DNA from: Rhizobium hidalgonense
GTDB lineage: Bacteria > Pseudomonadota > Alphaproteobacteria > Rhizobiales > Rhizobiaceae
NCBI RefSeq assembly: GCF_002914525.1
Contig: NZ_LODW01000062.1
Location: 1 to 64,000, forward strand
DNA: 64,000 bases
Direction: 5' to 3'
The notes under the pieces are model-generated. The model saw only the letters and a list, made by a program, of their open reading frames with translations. It searched no databases and was not told where the DNA came from. Of the stretch, positions 1 through 8,116 are shown in pieces. Made by a program: the position numbers and the translations under genes. Numbering within the stretch: the first letter of the stretch is position 1; each line of letters opens with the position of its first letter.

Positions 1-105
1 TGCGGCACGCGCCTGAAGGCTTGTCCCTGCTCATTGTGCTGGCATTGCCACCGGATTTGCCCCGCTTACATTGATCGCCCGTCCCGCTTCGCGATATGCA
101 GCCGT

Positions 106-612
106 CTAACCCCATGATCGAAAAGTAAGAATTCCCCAATCCGAAGCGATCTCCGCCTTCATTTCCGTCACATTCATTAACCATAACAGTTGCGTCCGAC
201 AGGCGAAGCGCGAAGCTTCATCCTGCCTTCCCCTCGGCGAATTGGTGCGGGCAAGGGCCATCAACATCGAACCGATGCCAAATTCTCCTCTCTCGGCGCG
301 GCGTGTCAGATCGCGCAGATAACCGCCGGCCGAGTTGATATGCCCTGCCCTTTCGAGGACGCAAGCCATGACGGTGGCGGCATTTTCTGGTGCCATGATA
401 TGCAGGCCTGCTCATAGGCCGAAGGGCTGACGCCGAGCATCGAACGAACGATCACGGCCGCCGCCATCAGATCGCGCCAAGTGCCGACCGACCCCTGGGG
501 GGCCGCAGGCCGCAATCCCGGGGCAGGCCTGCAGCACCAATCCCAGCGGAAATTTCAGCCCACCGTTGGCAGCGGCGACAGCGCGTGCCGCGGAGACATG
601 CTCGTTCTTTTC
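106..612 (-). pseudogene. repC: repC remnant (C-terminal part only, two frameshifts)
   Basis: Only about the last 150 codons of the RepC replication initiator can be recognised, where an intact RepC has roughly 400 residues. The reading runs in one frame through FPLGLVLQACPGIA, shifts near 497-503 in a G-rich run, continues as GTWRDLMAAAVIVRSMLGVS, then returns to the first frame near 433-438 for MAPENAATVMACVLERAG and YLRDLTRRAERGEFGIG. These blocks match the conserved RepC C-terminus as I know it. The N-terminal DNA-binding domain and the part that normally carries the origin are missing. It lies directly downstream of repB in the usual repABC order. This copy cannot make a working initiator. 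No insertion sequence is visible at the break. Confidence 0.85.
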
Positions 613-850
613 TTCATCTTTCTGTATTTGGGCTATCGTACGGCCCAACCTTCCGATCGATCATCCGAGGTGGCGCCCTGCTTCCGTTCGAAGCTTGGTT
701 CAAGTTCAGAAATAGAATGTGGATTTGAATTCTGTACGCGGCGCTCAGACTGTTGGGCATTGCCGCCTGGATTGTAAGTTTGAACCTGCATTTCCAACTG
801 ACGATCTCTTCGCGCAACAGCTCCATCTCGTCGAGGGTGGCTGCGACCTG
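613..850. other. repB-repC junction without a recognisable gene
   Basis: This is where the start and first two thirds of repC would lie in an intact repABC operon. The short reading frames here do not resemble RepC or anything else I know. The stretch between about 650 and 780 is richer in A and T than the flanking genes, consistent with a deletion scar or foreign filler. No inverted terminal repeats of an insertion sequence are visible. Confidence 0.5.
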
Positions 851-854
851 TGAT

Positions 855-918
855 TCGCGTCTCTGGGTGCCTAGATCAGAGAGGGCCTCCGCGACGGCAA
901 CGTTCGGGGGCCTTTTCT
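855..918 (+). ncRNA. candidate counter-transcribed RNA (ctRNA/RepE) of the repABC locus
   Basis: In repABC plasmids a short antisense RNA encoded between repB and repC, on the opposite strand, represses repC and acts as an incompatibility factor. Here the repB-repC junction holds an intrinsic terminator on the plus strand: arms GGCCTCCG (884-891) and CGGGGGCC (905-912), followed by TTTT. Its position, strand and hairpin sequence fit a ctRNA of about 50-60 nucleotides ending near 916. The 5' end is a guess; I could not assign convincing promoter boxes. It appears to have outlived its target gene. Confidence 0.6.
884..916 (+). terminator. intrinsic terminator of the candidate ctRNA
   Basis: An 8-bp stem with one G-U pair (884-891 with 905-912) is followed at once by TTTTC. 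It faces the plus strand, opposite to repA and repB. Confidence 0.7.
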
Positions 919-923
919 ATTTC

Positions 924-1976
924 TTATTGATCTCCGTTTTTCGTCAAATCTTGTGTCCTTTCGAACGCCTCGTAAAGACGATCGAGATTGCTGGCGATAT
1001 AGGCTCCAAAGGCAGACGCCTTTTCCGCCTTCAACGCGATGGTGAATTGTTTTCCGTCATCCTTGATCTTCGCCCTGACCGCGCCGTCCTTGTGCTGCCA
1101 AGCGTGAGCCGCAGGCTGAAGCGGCACTGCGGCGAATGGCGCCGGTTGTTGCCTCCTGCTGATAAAGGCAGCCAGCATATCGAAGCGGGCATCCGGATCC
1201 GCCGTTACGAACTCCGCCGACCTGCTGAACTCGATCGCCCGGGCAGAGAGGTCTTCTGTCTCGAATTTTACCGACAGATCGTGCCAGCGGTCGCGGCCGG
1301 TCGTCTTTGCCGCACCGATCGCGGCCAGGACCTCGGCTGGGATCCGCTTGGTGACGGACAGCATTTTGGAAACCGTCGTCTTGTCGGCGCTGAGCGCCGA
1401 CATGATCGTTTCCCTGTCGAAACCCAAGCTGTCGAGCTTGTCGGCGAACATGGTCCTCTCGATGAAAGAGAGATCGGCGCGCGCCGAATTCTCCTGGCCC
1501 TGAGCGATGACATGGTCGCGATCGTCAAGTTTCTTGACGACGGCGCGGACAGGCCTGCCGAGTTCTTGGGCGGCCCGGGCGCGGCGGTGGCCGAACGCGA
1601 TCTGGTACCGTCCGTCTTTGTCAGGATGCGGGCGGACGAGGATCGGCGAATCCTGGCCACGCAGGCGGATGGCCTCGACCAATTCGCGAAACTGTTCGTC
1701 GGCGTGCGTCAGCCGGTCGGTCACGAACGAATCTTCGATCAGGGCAGGGTCGAGATCGATCACCGTCTCGCCGGTCGCCAGCTTCTCCTCGATCGCTTTG
1801 GCCGCATCCGCCTTGGCAGCCAGAGCATCGATACTGCGCGTAACCGCGCCGAGAGCGCCAATCCCCTTATAGGTGATATGCTTCTCGTCCTTCTGAAGCG
1901 GGTCGTCCTCATTGTTTACCGCAGTAAACTCCTTGGAATCGTCCATCAGGCCGGAAAGGAGATTCTTACGTGCCAT
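924..1976 (-). CDS. repB: plasmid partitioning protein RepB (ParB family)
   Basis: RepB is the centromere-binding protein of repABC plasmids: it binds parS and works with the RepA ATPase to segregate plasmid copies. The 350 residues have the usual RepB layout, with a basic N-terminus starting MARKNLLSGLM, then the ParB nuclease-like core near residues 90-170 (QFRELVEAIRLRGQDSPI, then FGHRRARAAQELG and GQENSARADLSFIERT). A helix-turn-helix region around SALSADKTTVSKML follows. Length is normal and no frame break is seen. It follows repA with a 42-bp gap holding one parS; a second parS lies inside its own first 21 codons. Confidence 0.95.
   Translation of the reverse strand: MARKNLLSGLMDDSKEFTAVNNEDDPLQKDEKHITYKGIGALGAVTRSIDALAAKADAAKAIEEKLATGETVIDLDPALIEDSFVTDRLTHADEQFRELVEAIRLRGQDSPILVRPHPDKDGRYQIAFGHRRARAAQELGRPVRAVVKKLDDRDHVIAQGQENSARADLSFIERTMFADKLDSLGFDRETIMSALSADKTTVSKMLSVTKRIPAEVLAAIGAAKTTGRDRWHDLSVKFETEDLSARAIEFSRSAEFVTADPDARFDMLAAFISRRQQPAPFAAVPLQPAAHAWQHKDGAVRAKIKDDGKQFTIALKAEKASAFGAYIASNLDRLYEAFERTQDLTKNGDQ
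1914..1929. promoter_or_regulatory. parS centromere site, copy inside the 5' end of repB
   Basis: GTTTACCGCAGTAAAC is a 16-bp imperfect palindrome that fits the repABC parS consensus GTTNNCNGCNGNNAAC at every fixed position. It lies within the repB coding sequence and encodes part of FTAVNN. It is identical to the site at 1996-2011. Confidence 0.85.
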
Positions 1977-1995
1977 CGGTCCGCTCCTCGCCTCG

Positions 1996-2011
1996 GTTTA
2001 CCGCAGTAAAC
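1996..2011. promoter_or_regulatory. parS centromere site between repA and repB
   Basis: This is a second exact copy of GTTTACCGCAGTAAAC, 82 bp from the first, in the short repA-repB gap. RepB is expected to bind here. Intergenic parS sites are known in repABC plasmids. Confidence 0.87.
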
Positions 2012-2018
2012 TTCTCGG

Positions 2019-3233
2019 TCATTTTCGCCCCCAAGCCTTATGAATGAGATCGCCGATCTCATTGTTGACGGCATCCATCGCCTCCATGGCGCGGTCATAA
2101 GTCGCGCGGGTGAACTGCCTCCGCTCGACTTCGTAAAGCGTCTGATTGGTCATCGCCGCATCGGAGATCGCGACGCTGCGCAACATCGGATTGGTCAGCA
2201 CATGGTTCTTGAACATCGAACGCATGAAGGCGACCATCTGCGTCTGCGGCCCGTCCTGTGGGTCGTAACGGGTCACGAGATAACGTAACCAGTCGAGGTT
2301 CATGTTGCCGCCGGCGCCTTTCAGCGTATTCAGCACTTCGCCAAGCATCTGAAGGAACTGGCACATCGACATGACATCGAGCATCTGCGGGTGCACGGTG
2401 ATCAGAACGGCTGTTGCGCCGCAAATGGCGCTCATCGTCAAAAAGCCGAGCTGGGGAGGGCAGTCGATGATGACGACATCGTAATCGTCGGCGACCGAAG
2501 ACAGCGCCTCGTCCAGGCGGGCGAAGAAGACGCGACCATAGTCGCCTGCCTTGCCCTGAGCAAGCACGCGCGGAGTATCATGCTCGAATTCCATCAGCTC
2601 AAGATTGCCCGGCACCAGATGCAGGTTCGGGAAATTTGTCGGCCGGATGATCTCGCTCAGCGGCCGCCGCTGATCGTCATAGCGGATGGCGGCGTAGAGC
2701 GTCTCATTCTCGTTGACGTCGAACTCAGGCTGAAAGCCGTGGATGGCCGAAAGGGACGCCTGTGGGTCGAGGTCGACGGCAAGCACACGGTGGCCGGTCA
2801 GGGCAAGGTGCTGGGCAAGGTGTGCTGCACTCGTGGTCTTGCCGCTGCCGCCCTTAAAATTGACGACGGCAACGACCTGCAGATGTTCGCTGCCTTGGCG
2901 GTGACGCATATAATGCGTTCCGGCGCGGGCATTGTGCTCCAGGAAGCTGCGCATCTCTTCCATCTGTTCGGCCGTATAGGACCGTCGACCCGACGGCGTG
3001 ACCTGGGGAAGGGCGCCTTTGCCTTCCAGCGACAGGTTGCGAAGATAGCCGCTGGTCACGCCGAGAAACCGCGCCACTTCGGCCAGCTGAAACTCCCTGA
3101 GCCCTTTCAGCGCGCGCGGCGGAAACATTTCGAGCCGATGCTGCTTCAGCTTGTCGGATAGCTCCTGCGCCTGACCAATGATCAGTTGGTCGACATCAGA
3201 AATTGCTTTTTCTATCTGCGGTGCCATATTCAT
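2019..3233 (-). CDS. repA: plasmid partitioning protein RepA (ParA-type ATPase)
   Basis: RepA is the ParA-family ATPase that moves and positions plasmid copies and, with RepB, represses the repABC operon. An N-terminal helix-turn-helix (near residues 48-75, FQLAEVARFLGVTSGYLR) is followed by the deviant Walker A motif KGGSGKTT near residues 127-134 and the aspartate-rich LAVDLDPQAS. VVIIDCPPQLG forms the Walker B region. I chose the ATG at 3233 (MNMAPQIEKA), giving 404 residues, the usual family length; an in-frame ATG at 3293 would add 20 residues that look unrelated. First gene of the operon. No defect is visible. Confidence 0.95.
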   Translation of the reverse strand: MNMAPQIEKAISDVDQLIIGQAQELSDKLKQHRLEMFPPRALKGLREFQLAEVARFLGVTSGYLRNLSLEGKGALPQVTPSGRRSYTAEQMEEMRSFLEHNARAGTHYMRHRQGSEHLQVVAVVNFKGGSGKTTSAAHLAQHLALTGHRVLAVDLDPQASLSAIHGFQPEFDVNENETLYAAIRYDDQRRPLSEIIRPTNFPNLHLVPGNLELMEFEHDTPRVLAQGKAGDYGRVFFARLDEALSSVADDYDVVIIDCPPQLGFLTMSAICGATAVLITVHPQMLDVMSMCQFLQMLGEVLNTLKGAGGNMNLDWLRYLVTRYDPQDGPQTQMVAFMRSMFKNHVLTNPMLRSVAISDAAMTNQTLYEVERRQFTRATYDRAMEAMDAVNNEIGDLIHKAWGRK

Positions 3234-3544
3234 GGAAATCTCGAAAATGCGATTTAAAAGCCCTGCGAGCTTTGAAACTGCATTTATCGCCAATTCTGGA
3301 GGAGTGGCAAGGCAAATAGGGTTAACAAGACCCTACCGCTGAGTTGTCTAATCTTTTTCAACGGCTTGGACGTGGCGCCCTCTGGCGTTGCCCGCGCAGC
3401 AGCCGCCTGTTTACGGGCCGAATCGCCAGAGCAACACCTTCTCGGTATGATAGCCGTTTGGCACAAGCAGGCATCGAAATATGGATGCGTGCAGCTCTCC
3501 CCGGCAAGCCTGCAACGGCTGGTCAGCTGGATCGGGATGGCTGT
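3234..3544. other. repA upstream region
   Basis: These 311 bp hold no convincing gene. They should contain the repA promoter and operators, reading to the left. On the minus strand the segment around 3318-3365 has TTGAAAA and TTGTTAAC elements that could belong to a promoter, but I cannot fix -35 and -10 boxes. No further parS copy is present. Confidence 0.4.
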
Positions 3545-3784
3545 TCAGTGTCGGGTGCCGAGCAGATGACCGTCCTGGACGCTTTCGTGAGAAATGGACA
3601 CGCCGCTTCTGTCGAGGTCCTGCAGCAGGGCGCCAAGCGCAAGATCCAGGCAATAGGCGGAGAATTCGGCGTTCAGATCTTTGGCATTTTCTCGGGCATA
3701 GGCAACCAATCTGGCGAGCGATACCAGCTCCTTGAGCTCTTCGTCACTTTTCGGCGGGATCGTTGCTTCGGCTACGTCGTGCAT
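3545..3784 (-). CDS. small hypothetical protein (79 aa)
   Basis: I do not recognise this protein family. The chosen ATG (MHDVAEATIPPKSDEEL) has a good Shine-Dalgarno GGAGA eight bases upstream; upstream in-frame ATGs lack one. The product is acidic and mostly helical, with no membrane segment or signal peptide. It could be a small regulator or a partner of a larger protein. It lies between the partition locus and the SARP gene. Coding status rests on the ribosome-binding site and the plausible composition. Confidence 0.55.
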   Translation of the reverse strand: MHDVAEATIPPKSDEELKELVSLARLVAYARENAKDLNAEFSAYCLDLALGALLQDLDRSGVSISHESVQDGHLLGTRH

Positions 3785-3914
3785 CTGAAAATTCTCCGGC
3801 TTCCCGTGCCGGCGCATGCCGACAGAGCAAAGACAGCTTAATCCTCTTGAACGAAAGACGCGCGTGACACAGGCGTGACAGGATTTGCCGGCTGACACTT
3901 TTCGGTGCCTGACT

Positions 3915-5864
3915 TTAGAACCCCGCCCTGCGTAACGCCTCGCGATACTGTTCCTTCTGCCATTGCTCCTTGAAGGGGACGACGGAAAGCCATTTGTCGA
4001 CATCGAAATCCGGATAGATCTCGCGCACCTTGCGCATATAGAGACGCGCGTTTTTCGTATGGCCCAGCATGGCCCAGCAGGCAGCCGAAAGCCGGTCGGC
4101 CGGTGTGCGGTCGTCCATTAGGGCAATCTGATCGAGCGCCTCGGCATAATGGCCGAGGGCAAAATTCGCACCGGCCGCCGTCCATAGATAGTCGGTTGGG
4201 CTCAGCGGATTGAGTGAGATGGCCCGCTCGATCTTGGCCAATGCATCGGCAGGGCGCGACGCATGGACGAGTGTATCGGCGTAACTCGCGATGCCGTCGG
4301 CATAATGCGGGCTCAGCTCTTCCGCGAGCTTCAACGCCAGGACGCTTTCATCAATGTCCCCGAGATAAAGTTTTGCAACGCCGAGTTCACGAAAGCCGGC
4401 CGCAAACGACGGATCGGCGGCGATCGCCCGGTTCGCATAGTCCTCCGCAAGCCCGAGCAACTCGCTGTCGCCGCGTGCCGTCAGCAGCCACTCGACGAGA
4501 AACGTGCGCGACAATCCGCTGAGCGCAGGGGCAAAATGTGCGCTGTGTTGAAGCGCCTCGCGGAAAGCCTTTCGGGAGCGGCGTACATCGGGGAGGGCAA
4601 GCCTCTTCACATCCCGCAGACCGAGAAGGTAGCTGTGATAGGCGGCCGAATTGCCCTCGAAGGAATCGCGCATGGTTTCGTGCCGGCGGACCTGTCCGGC
4701 AAGCTCTCTGGCAATCTGCCGGGCGATGTCGCGCCGGTGGCTTATCAATTCGTATTTCTCGAGACTGAAACGCTCGGCCCAGATGACTTCATCGCTGCCG
4801 GCATAGACGAGCTGGACAAAGAGCGCAGGGCTGCCCGCACGATCGGTCAGCCTCGTGTCGAGAACATAGGAAATAGAATGGCGCAAGATCAGCTGGGCCT
4901 TGTCGGTATCTTGTGCGATGCGAGCGGCCGTATGGGGTGCCACCACCGAAACCGTATTCAGTGCGCAAAGGCCGATGGTCACGTCCTCGATCAGCGCCTC
5001 GGAGAGCATCGGCAAGGCACCGGCCGCATCCGTCCCGGCCGGCGGCAGCAGCACAAGGCGGGGCAGGGGACCGGGAACCCGGGCGACGCCGTCGCTGAGC
5101 GGCACAGCAGCGCTCTGCGACGGTTGACCACCGGCAAAGATCTTGCGGACCTCTCGCAGCGCTTGCATGTCCAGGCCGATATCGAATGCGCTTTCCAGCT
5201 GATGCCTGCTCGTTTCGAAAAGTCGCCGCGCCTTCTCGAGCTCTCCTTCGGACTCGTAGGCATCGAGAAGGATACGACGAATGTTTTCGTCATCCGGTGC
5301 CTCGCGGAAAATCCTGAGCGCCGCCTCCTTGATCAGGCTGACATCCTCTCGCGACTGGGCCATCGGCAGCGCTATCTTCAACGCATCCACCAGAAATGCC
5401 ATGTGCCGGTCGCGCTGGCCGGCGATCCACTGCCGCGTGCTGGCGCTTTGGTCGGCGAGCCCGGCCAGGAAATCCTGGCGAAGGGTGGCAACCAGCCGCC
5501 GCAGCCTCTCAACCGCGCCTTCGCCTTTCGAGTTGGCAAGTTCGAAGAGATCGCCGGAAAACGCATCCGGCCTGACCCGTACACCGGTCGCCGTGAAGGC
5601 TAGGAGCTCGGCGCCGAGCTCGGTCTGACGCGCCTGAATGCGCGATATGGTTTTGCGCAGGTTGGCCATGATGTCGGAATTATCATGGCTGTCCCACAAG
5701 AAGCGCGCCAGTGCCGAGCGCGGATATTCGCTCCCGGCCCCGTCCTGCAGATCACGATCCAGCAGATAGCAAATCGCCAGCAGGCCTTTTTCCGGGAACG
5801 CCGCCGGTCGCCCGGCCGGGTCGATCAGCCGCAATTCACCAAATGACTCGAGCCTGAGCTTCAT
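3915..5864 (-). CDS. SARP/BTAD-type transcriptional regulator with TolB-like and TPR regions
   Basis: This 649-residue cytoplasmic regulator starts with an OmpR-like winged-helix region (about 1-95, MKLRLESFGELRLIDPAGRP), followed by a bacterial transcriptional activation domain of helical repeats (about 100-235). A middle part (about 265-375) resembles the TolB-like segment found in alphaproteobacterial adenylate-cyclase-type regulators. The C-terminal 250 residues are TPR-like (PSFAAGFRELGVAKLYLGD, SLNPLSPTDYLWTAAG) and end in YPDFDVDKWLSVVPF, a common ending in this group. No cyclase catalytic domain is present. It lies 27 bp downstream of the XRE gene, so the two are probably co-transcribed. 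Its targets are unknown. Confidence 0.75.
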   Translation of the reverse strand: MKLRLESFGELRLIDPAGRPAAFPEKGLLAICYLLDRDLQDGAGSEYPRSALARFLWDSHDNSDIMANLRKTISRIQARQTELGAELLAFTATGVRVRPDAFSGDLFELANSKGEGAVERLRRLVATLRQDFLAGLADQSASTRQWIAGQRDRHMAFLVDALKIALPMAQSREDVSLIKEAALRIFREAPDDENIRRILLDAYESEGELEKARRLFETSRHQLESAFDIGLDMQALREVRKIFAGGQPSQSAAVPLSDGVARVPGPLPRLVLLPPAGTDAAGALPMLSEALIEDVTIGLCALNTVSVVAPHTAARIAQDTDKAQLILRHSISYVLDTRLTDRAGSPALFVQLVYAGSDEVIWAERFSLEKYELISHRRDIARQIARELAGQVRRHETMRDSFEGNSAAYHSYLLGLRDVKRLALPDVRRSRKAFREALQHSAHFAPALSGLSRTFLVEWLLTARGDSELLGLAEDYANRAIAADPSFAAGFRELGVAKLYLGDIDESVLALKLAEELSPHYADGIASYADTLVHASRPADALAKIERAISLNPLSPTDYLWTAAGANFALGHYAEALDQIALMDDRTPADRLSAACWAMLGHTKNARLYMRKVREIYPDFDVDKWLSVVPFKEQWQKEQYREALRRAGF

Positions 5865-5891
5865 GCGGATAATGCCTGCCGATATGCCTGA

Positions 5892-6350
5892 CTATTCTCC
5901 GAGCGGGAGGGGGCTTTCCGCGATGGGCGCGCCCAATGTTACACCACGGCTTTCCGCCTGCGCCATCGCATTCACCAGTGCGATGATCGTTCCGCGGACA
6001 TTGCGGTCGGCGATCTTCAGAAAGGCGCGATTGAGCACCAATCCCTCTTTCGTACGCAGGAATTCGGCGACCGGATCGGTATTTGCGGGCAGATCCAGCC
6101 CTTGCAGCGTCAAAGGCTCGGAATTTTCCTGCTCAAAGAAGAAGCTCGGCGACGTGTGAAGCACTTCGGCGATTCGCTGCAGACGGCTGGCGCCGATGCG
6201 GTTGATGCCCTTCTCGTATTTCTGAACCTGCTGAAAGGTCACGCCGATTTGCTCGGCAAGCCGTTCCTGGCTCATTCCGAGCAACTGCCGGCGCAGCCTT
6301 ATGCGCGCTCCGACATAGCCGTCGATTGCATTCGGTGTCTTGACATTCAT
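5892..6350 (-). CDS. XRE-family helix-turn-helix regulator
   Basis: This 152-residue DNA-binding protein belongs to a family common in rhizobia. An HTH of the lambda-repressor type covers about residues 12-66 (IRLRRQLLGMSQERLAEQIG, FQQVQKYEKGINRIGASRL). The C-terminal half has no recognised sensor domain. I chose the ATG at 6350 because homology-like sequence starts there (MNVKTPNAIDGYVG). Upstream in-frame ATGs are possible, and none has a strong ribosome-binding site. It is likely the first gene of a two-gene unit with the SARP regulator. Confidence 0.8.
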   Translation of the reverse strand: MNVKTPNAIDGYVGARIRLRRQLLGMSQERLAEQIGVTFQQVQKYEKGINRIGASRLQRIAEVLHTSPSFFFEQENSEPLTLQGLDLPANTDPVAEFLRTKEGLVLNRAFLKIADRNVRGTIIALVNAMAQAESRGVTLGAPIAESPLPLGE

Positions 6351-6696
6351 CGCGTGTTTCAGCCTCGATCGCATTTTCAATCGATCAAGCTGTAGTATCC
6401 CCCGCGTTGTTTTTCCATGCTTTGTTTTCATATAGCGTGTCGACATGCGATGATCGCGATTCACTGTGATATGAAAGCACGGAAAGATCGGCCGCGCAGA
6501 AATCCGTCGGCAAAGGGCAAATCGAACAAAAGCCGTACCGATCCTGATGAAGCTGGGCTGTGATTGCCCCCCGGCTTGCGCTAAATGCATTTTAACGACC
6601 GTCGCTTGATCATCTTCCCCAGCCCGGTCGCCCGTAATCCAACGAACAAAAGCGACGCGGCACGGCAACCAACCGGGCCGTCCAGGAGGAATGTCC
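6351..6696. other. divergent intergenic region between the XRE regulator and the MFS exporter
   Basis: These 346 bp separate two diverging genes and should hold both promoters. I see no gene, clear palindrome or RNA motif. The only confident element is the Shine-Dalgarno AGGAGG at 6684-6689 in front of the MFS gene. Confidence 0.4.
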
Positions 6697-7899
6697 ATGG
6701 CAACAGTTGCCGAGAGCGCGCCCCGTTTCGAAAAGACAACAATGTCTATCCTGGTGGCGGTCAGCTTCTGCCACATGCTGAACGACATCATGCAGTCGCT
6801 GCTCGCCTCGCTCTATCCGCTGTTCAAGGCGAACTACGATCTCGATTTCGTGCAGATCGGCCTTCTTACCATGACGTTCCAGGTCACCGCGTCGCTGCTG
6901 CAGCCGCTGGTCGGCATCGTCACCGACCGCTGGCCGATGCCCTATTCGCTGCCGGTCGGCATGGCGAGCACCTTTTGCGGCCTCATCCTGCTCGGCAATG
7001 CCGGCAGCTTCGCGCTGCTGCTTGTTGCCGCCAGCCTGATCGGTTTCGGCTCGGCCGTCTTCCATCCGGAATCCTCGCGCGTCGCCCGTCTTGCCTCCGG
7101 CGGCCGCCACGGTTTCGCGCAGTCGTTTTTCCAGGTCGGCGGCAATGCCGGCCAGGCGATCGGCCCGTTGCTCGCCGCATTTATCGTGCTGCCGCTCGGC
7201 CAGCACAGCGTCTCCTGGTTCGCCGCCATCGCCATGGTCGGCATGGGCGTGCTGAGCTGGGTCGGCAACTGGTATATTGGTCATCGGCGCCAGAATGCCA
7301 GCAAGCCTGCGGTGAGCCGGGCTCTGCCGCTGCCGCAGAACAGGGTGGTCTGGGCGCTCGCGATCCTCGTGCTGCTGACGGCGACGAAAAACGTCTACAT
7401 GGCCAGCGTGTCGAGCTACTTCACCTTTTATGTCATCGACAAGTTTGCGCTCAGTGTCCAGCAGGCTCAGCTGATGCTCTTCCTCTTCCTCGGCTCGGTC
7501 GCCGTCGGCACTTTCCTCGGCGGGCCGATCGGCGATCGCTTCGGCGCCCGTTTCGTCATCTGGTTCTCGATCCTCGGCGTCATTCCTTTCGCGCTGCTGC
7601 TGCCCTATGCAAACCTTTTCTGGACGGGCGTGCTCAGCGTCGCCATCGGCCTGATTTTCGCTTCGGCTTTCTCGGCAATCGTCGTCTTCGCGCAGGAACT
7701 GGTGCCGGGTCGCGTCGGACTGATTGCCGGCGTCTTCTTCGGTTTTGCGTTCGGGGCTGGCGGGCTGGGTGCAGCACTGCTCGGCAGTTTCGCCGATACT
7801 CACGGCATCGACTTCGTTTACCGCATCTGCTCCTACCTGCCGCTTCTCGGTCTGCTGACGATCTTTCTGCCGCGCGTTCCGAAGCAAAAACCTGCCTGA
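6697..7899 (+). CDS. MFS transporter, fosmidomycin-resistance (Fsr) type
   Basis: A 12-helix major facilitator exporter of 400 residues, close in pattern to Fsr of E. coli (about 400 residues). Features are HMLNDIMQSLLASLYPLF in helix 1, DRWPMPYS in the first cytoplasmic loop, FHPESSRVA after helix 4 and GGPIGDRFGARFVIW in the second half. Fsr exports fosmidomycin; in soil bacteria the natural substrate is unknown. AGGAGG at 6684-6689 fits the ATG at 6697 (7-bp spacing) and is too close to the ATG at 6691. The gene ends before a long hairpin at 7924-7959. Confidence 0.85.
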   Translation: MATVAESAPRFEKTTMSILVAVSFCHMLNDIMQSLLASLYPLFKANYDLDFVQIGLLTMTFQVTASLLQPLVGIVTDRWPMPYSLPVGMASTFCGLILLGNAGSFALLLVAASLIGFGSAVFHPESSRVARLASGGRHGFAQSFFQVGGNAGQAIGPLLAAFIVLPLGQHSVSWFAAIAMVGMGVLSWVGNWYIGHRRQNASKPAVSRALPLPQNRVVWALAILVLLTATKNVYMASVSSYFTFYVIDKFALSVQQAQLMLFLFLGSVAVGTFLGGPIGDRFGARFVIWFSILGVIPFALLLPYANLFWTGVLSVAIGLIFASAFSAIVVFAQELVPGRVGLIAGVFFGFAFGAGGLGAALLGSFADTHGIDFVYRICSYLPLLGLLTIFLPRVPKQKPA

Positions 7900-7923
7900 G
7901 GCGACATCGCGCTTCGACAAAGT

Positions 7924-7959
7924 ATCGAGCCCCGAATATCATCATATTCCGGGCTCGAT
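7924..7959. terminator. long hairpin after the MFS gene
   Basis: A 16-bp stem with one mismatch (7924-7939 with 7944-7959) closes a 4-base loop, CATC. It lacks a T tract, so it may act as a transcript end stabiliser or a factor-assisted terminator. Confidence 0.5.
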
Positions 7960-8116
7960 GTACGACGCGGTTTCGCAACGGGCGATCACCTGCAGATGAG
8001 AATGTATTTTTTCTCCTCATCATGGCGAAGAGAGATAGGCATTTCTTTAATCCACTATTTTTATAGATAATATCTGTCCAATAATCGGTCGCGGCACGAT
8101 ATTGGAAGGAAATGGC

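Noticed and set aside
613..850. Insertion sequence as the cause of repC loss
   Set aside because: No transposase fragment, terminal inverted repeat or target duplication is visible at the junction.
753..2009. A 418-codon plus-strand open frame across repB
   Set aside because: It is the antisense of repB, which has clear RepB motifs. The predicted product has the arginine-rich low-complexity look of a shadow frame in GC-rich DNA.
6610..7920. A 436-codon minus-strand open frame across the MFS gene
   Set aside because: It mirrors a well-recognised 12-helix transporter and its product is rich in Asp, Arg, Glu and His with no known domain.
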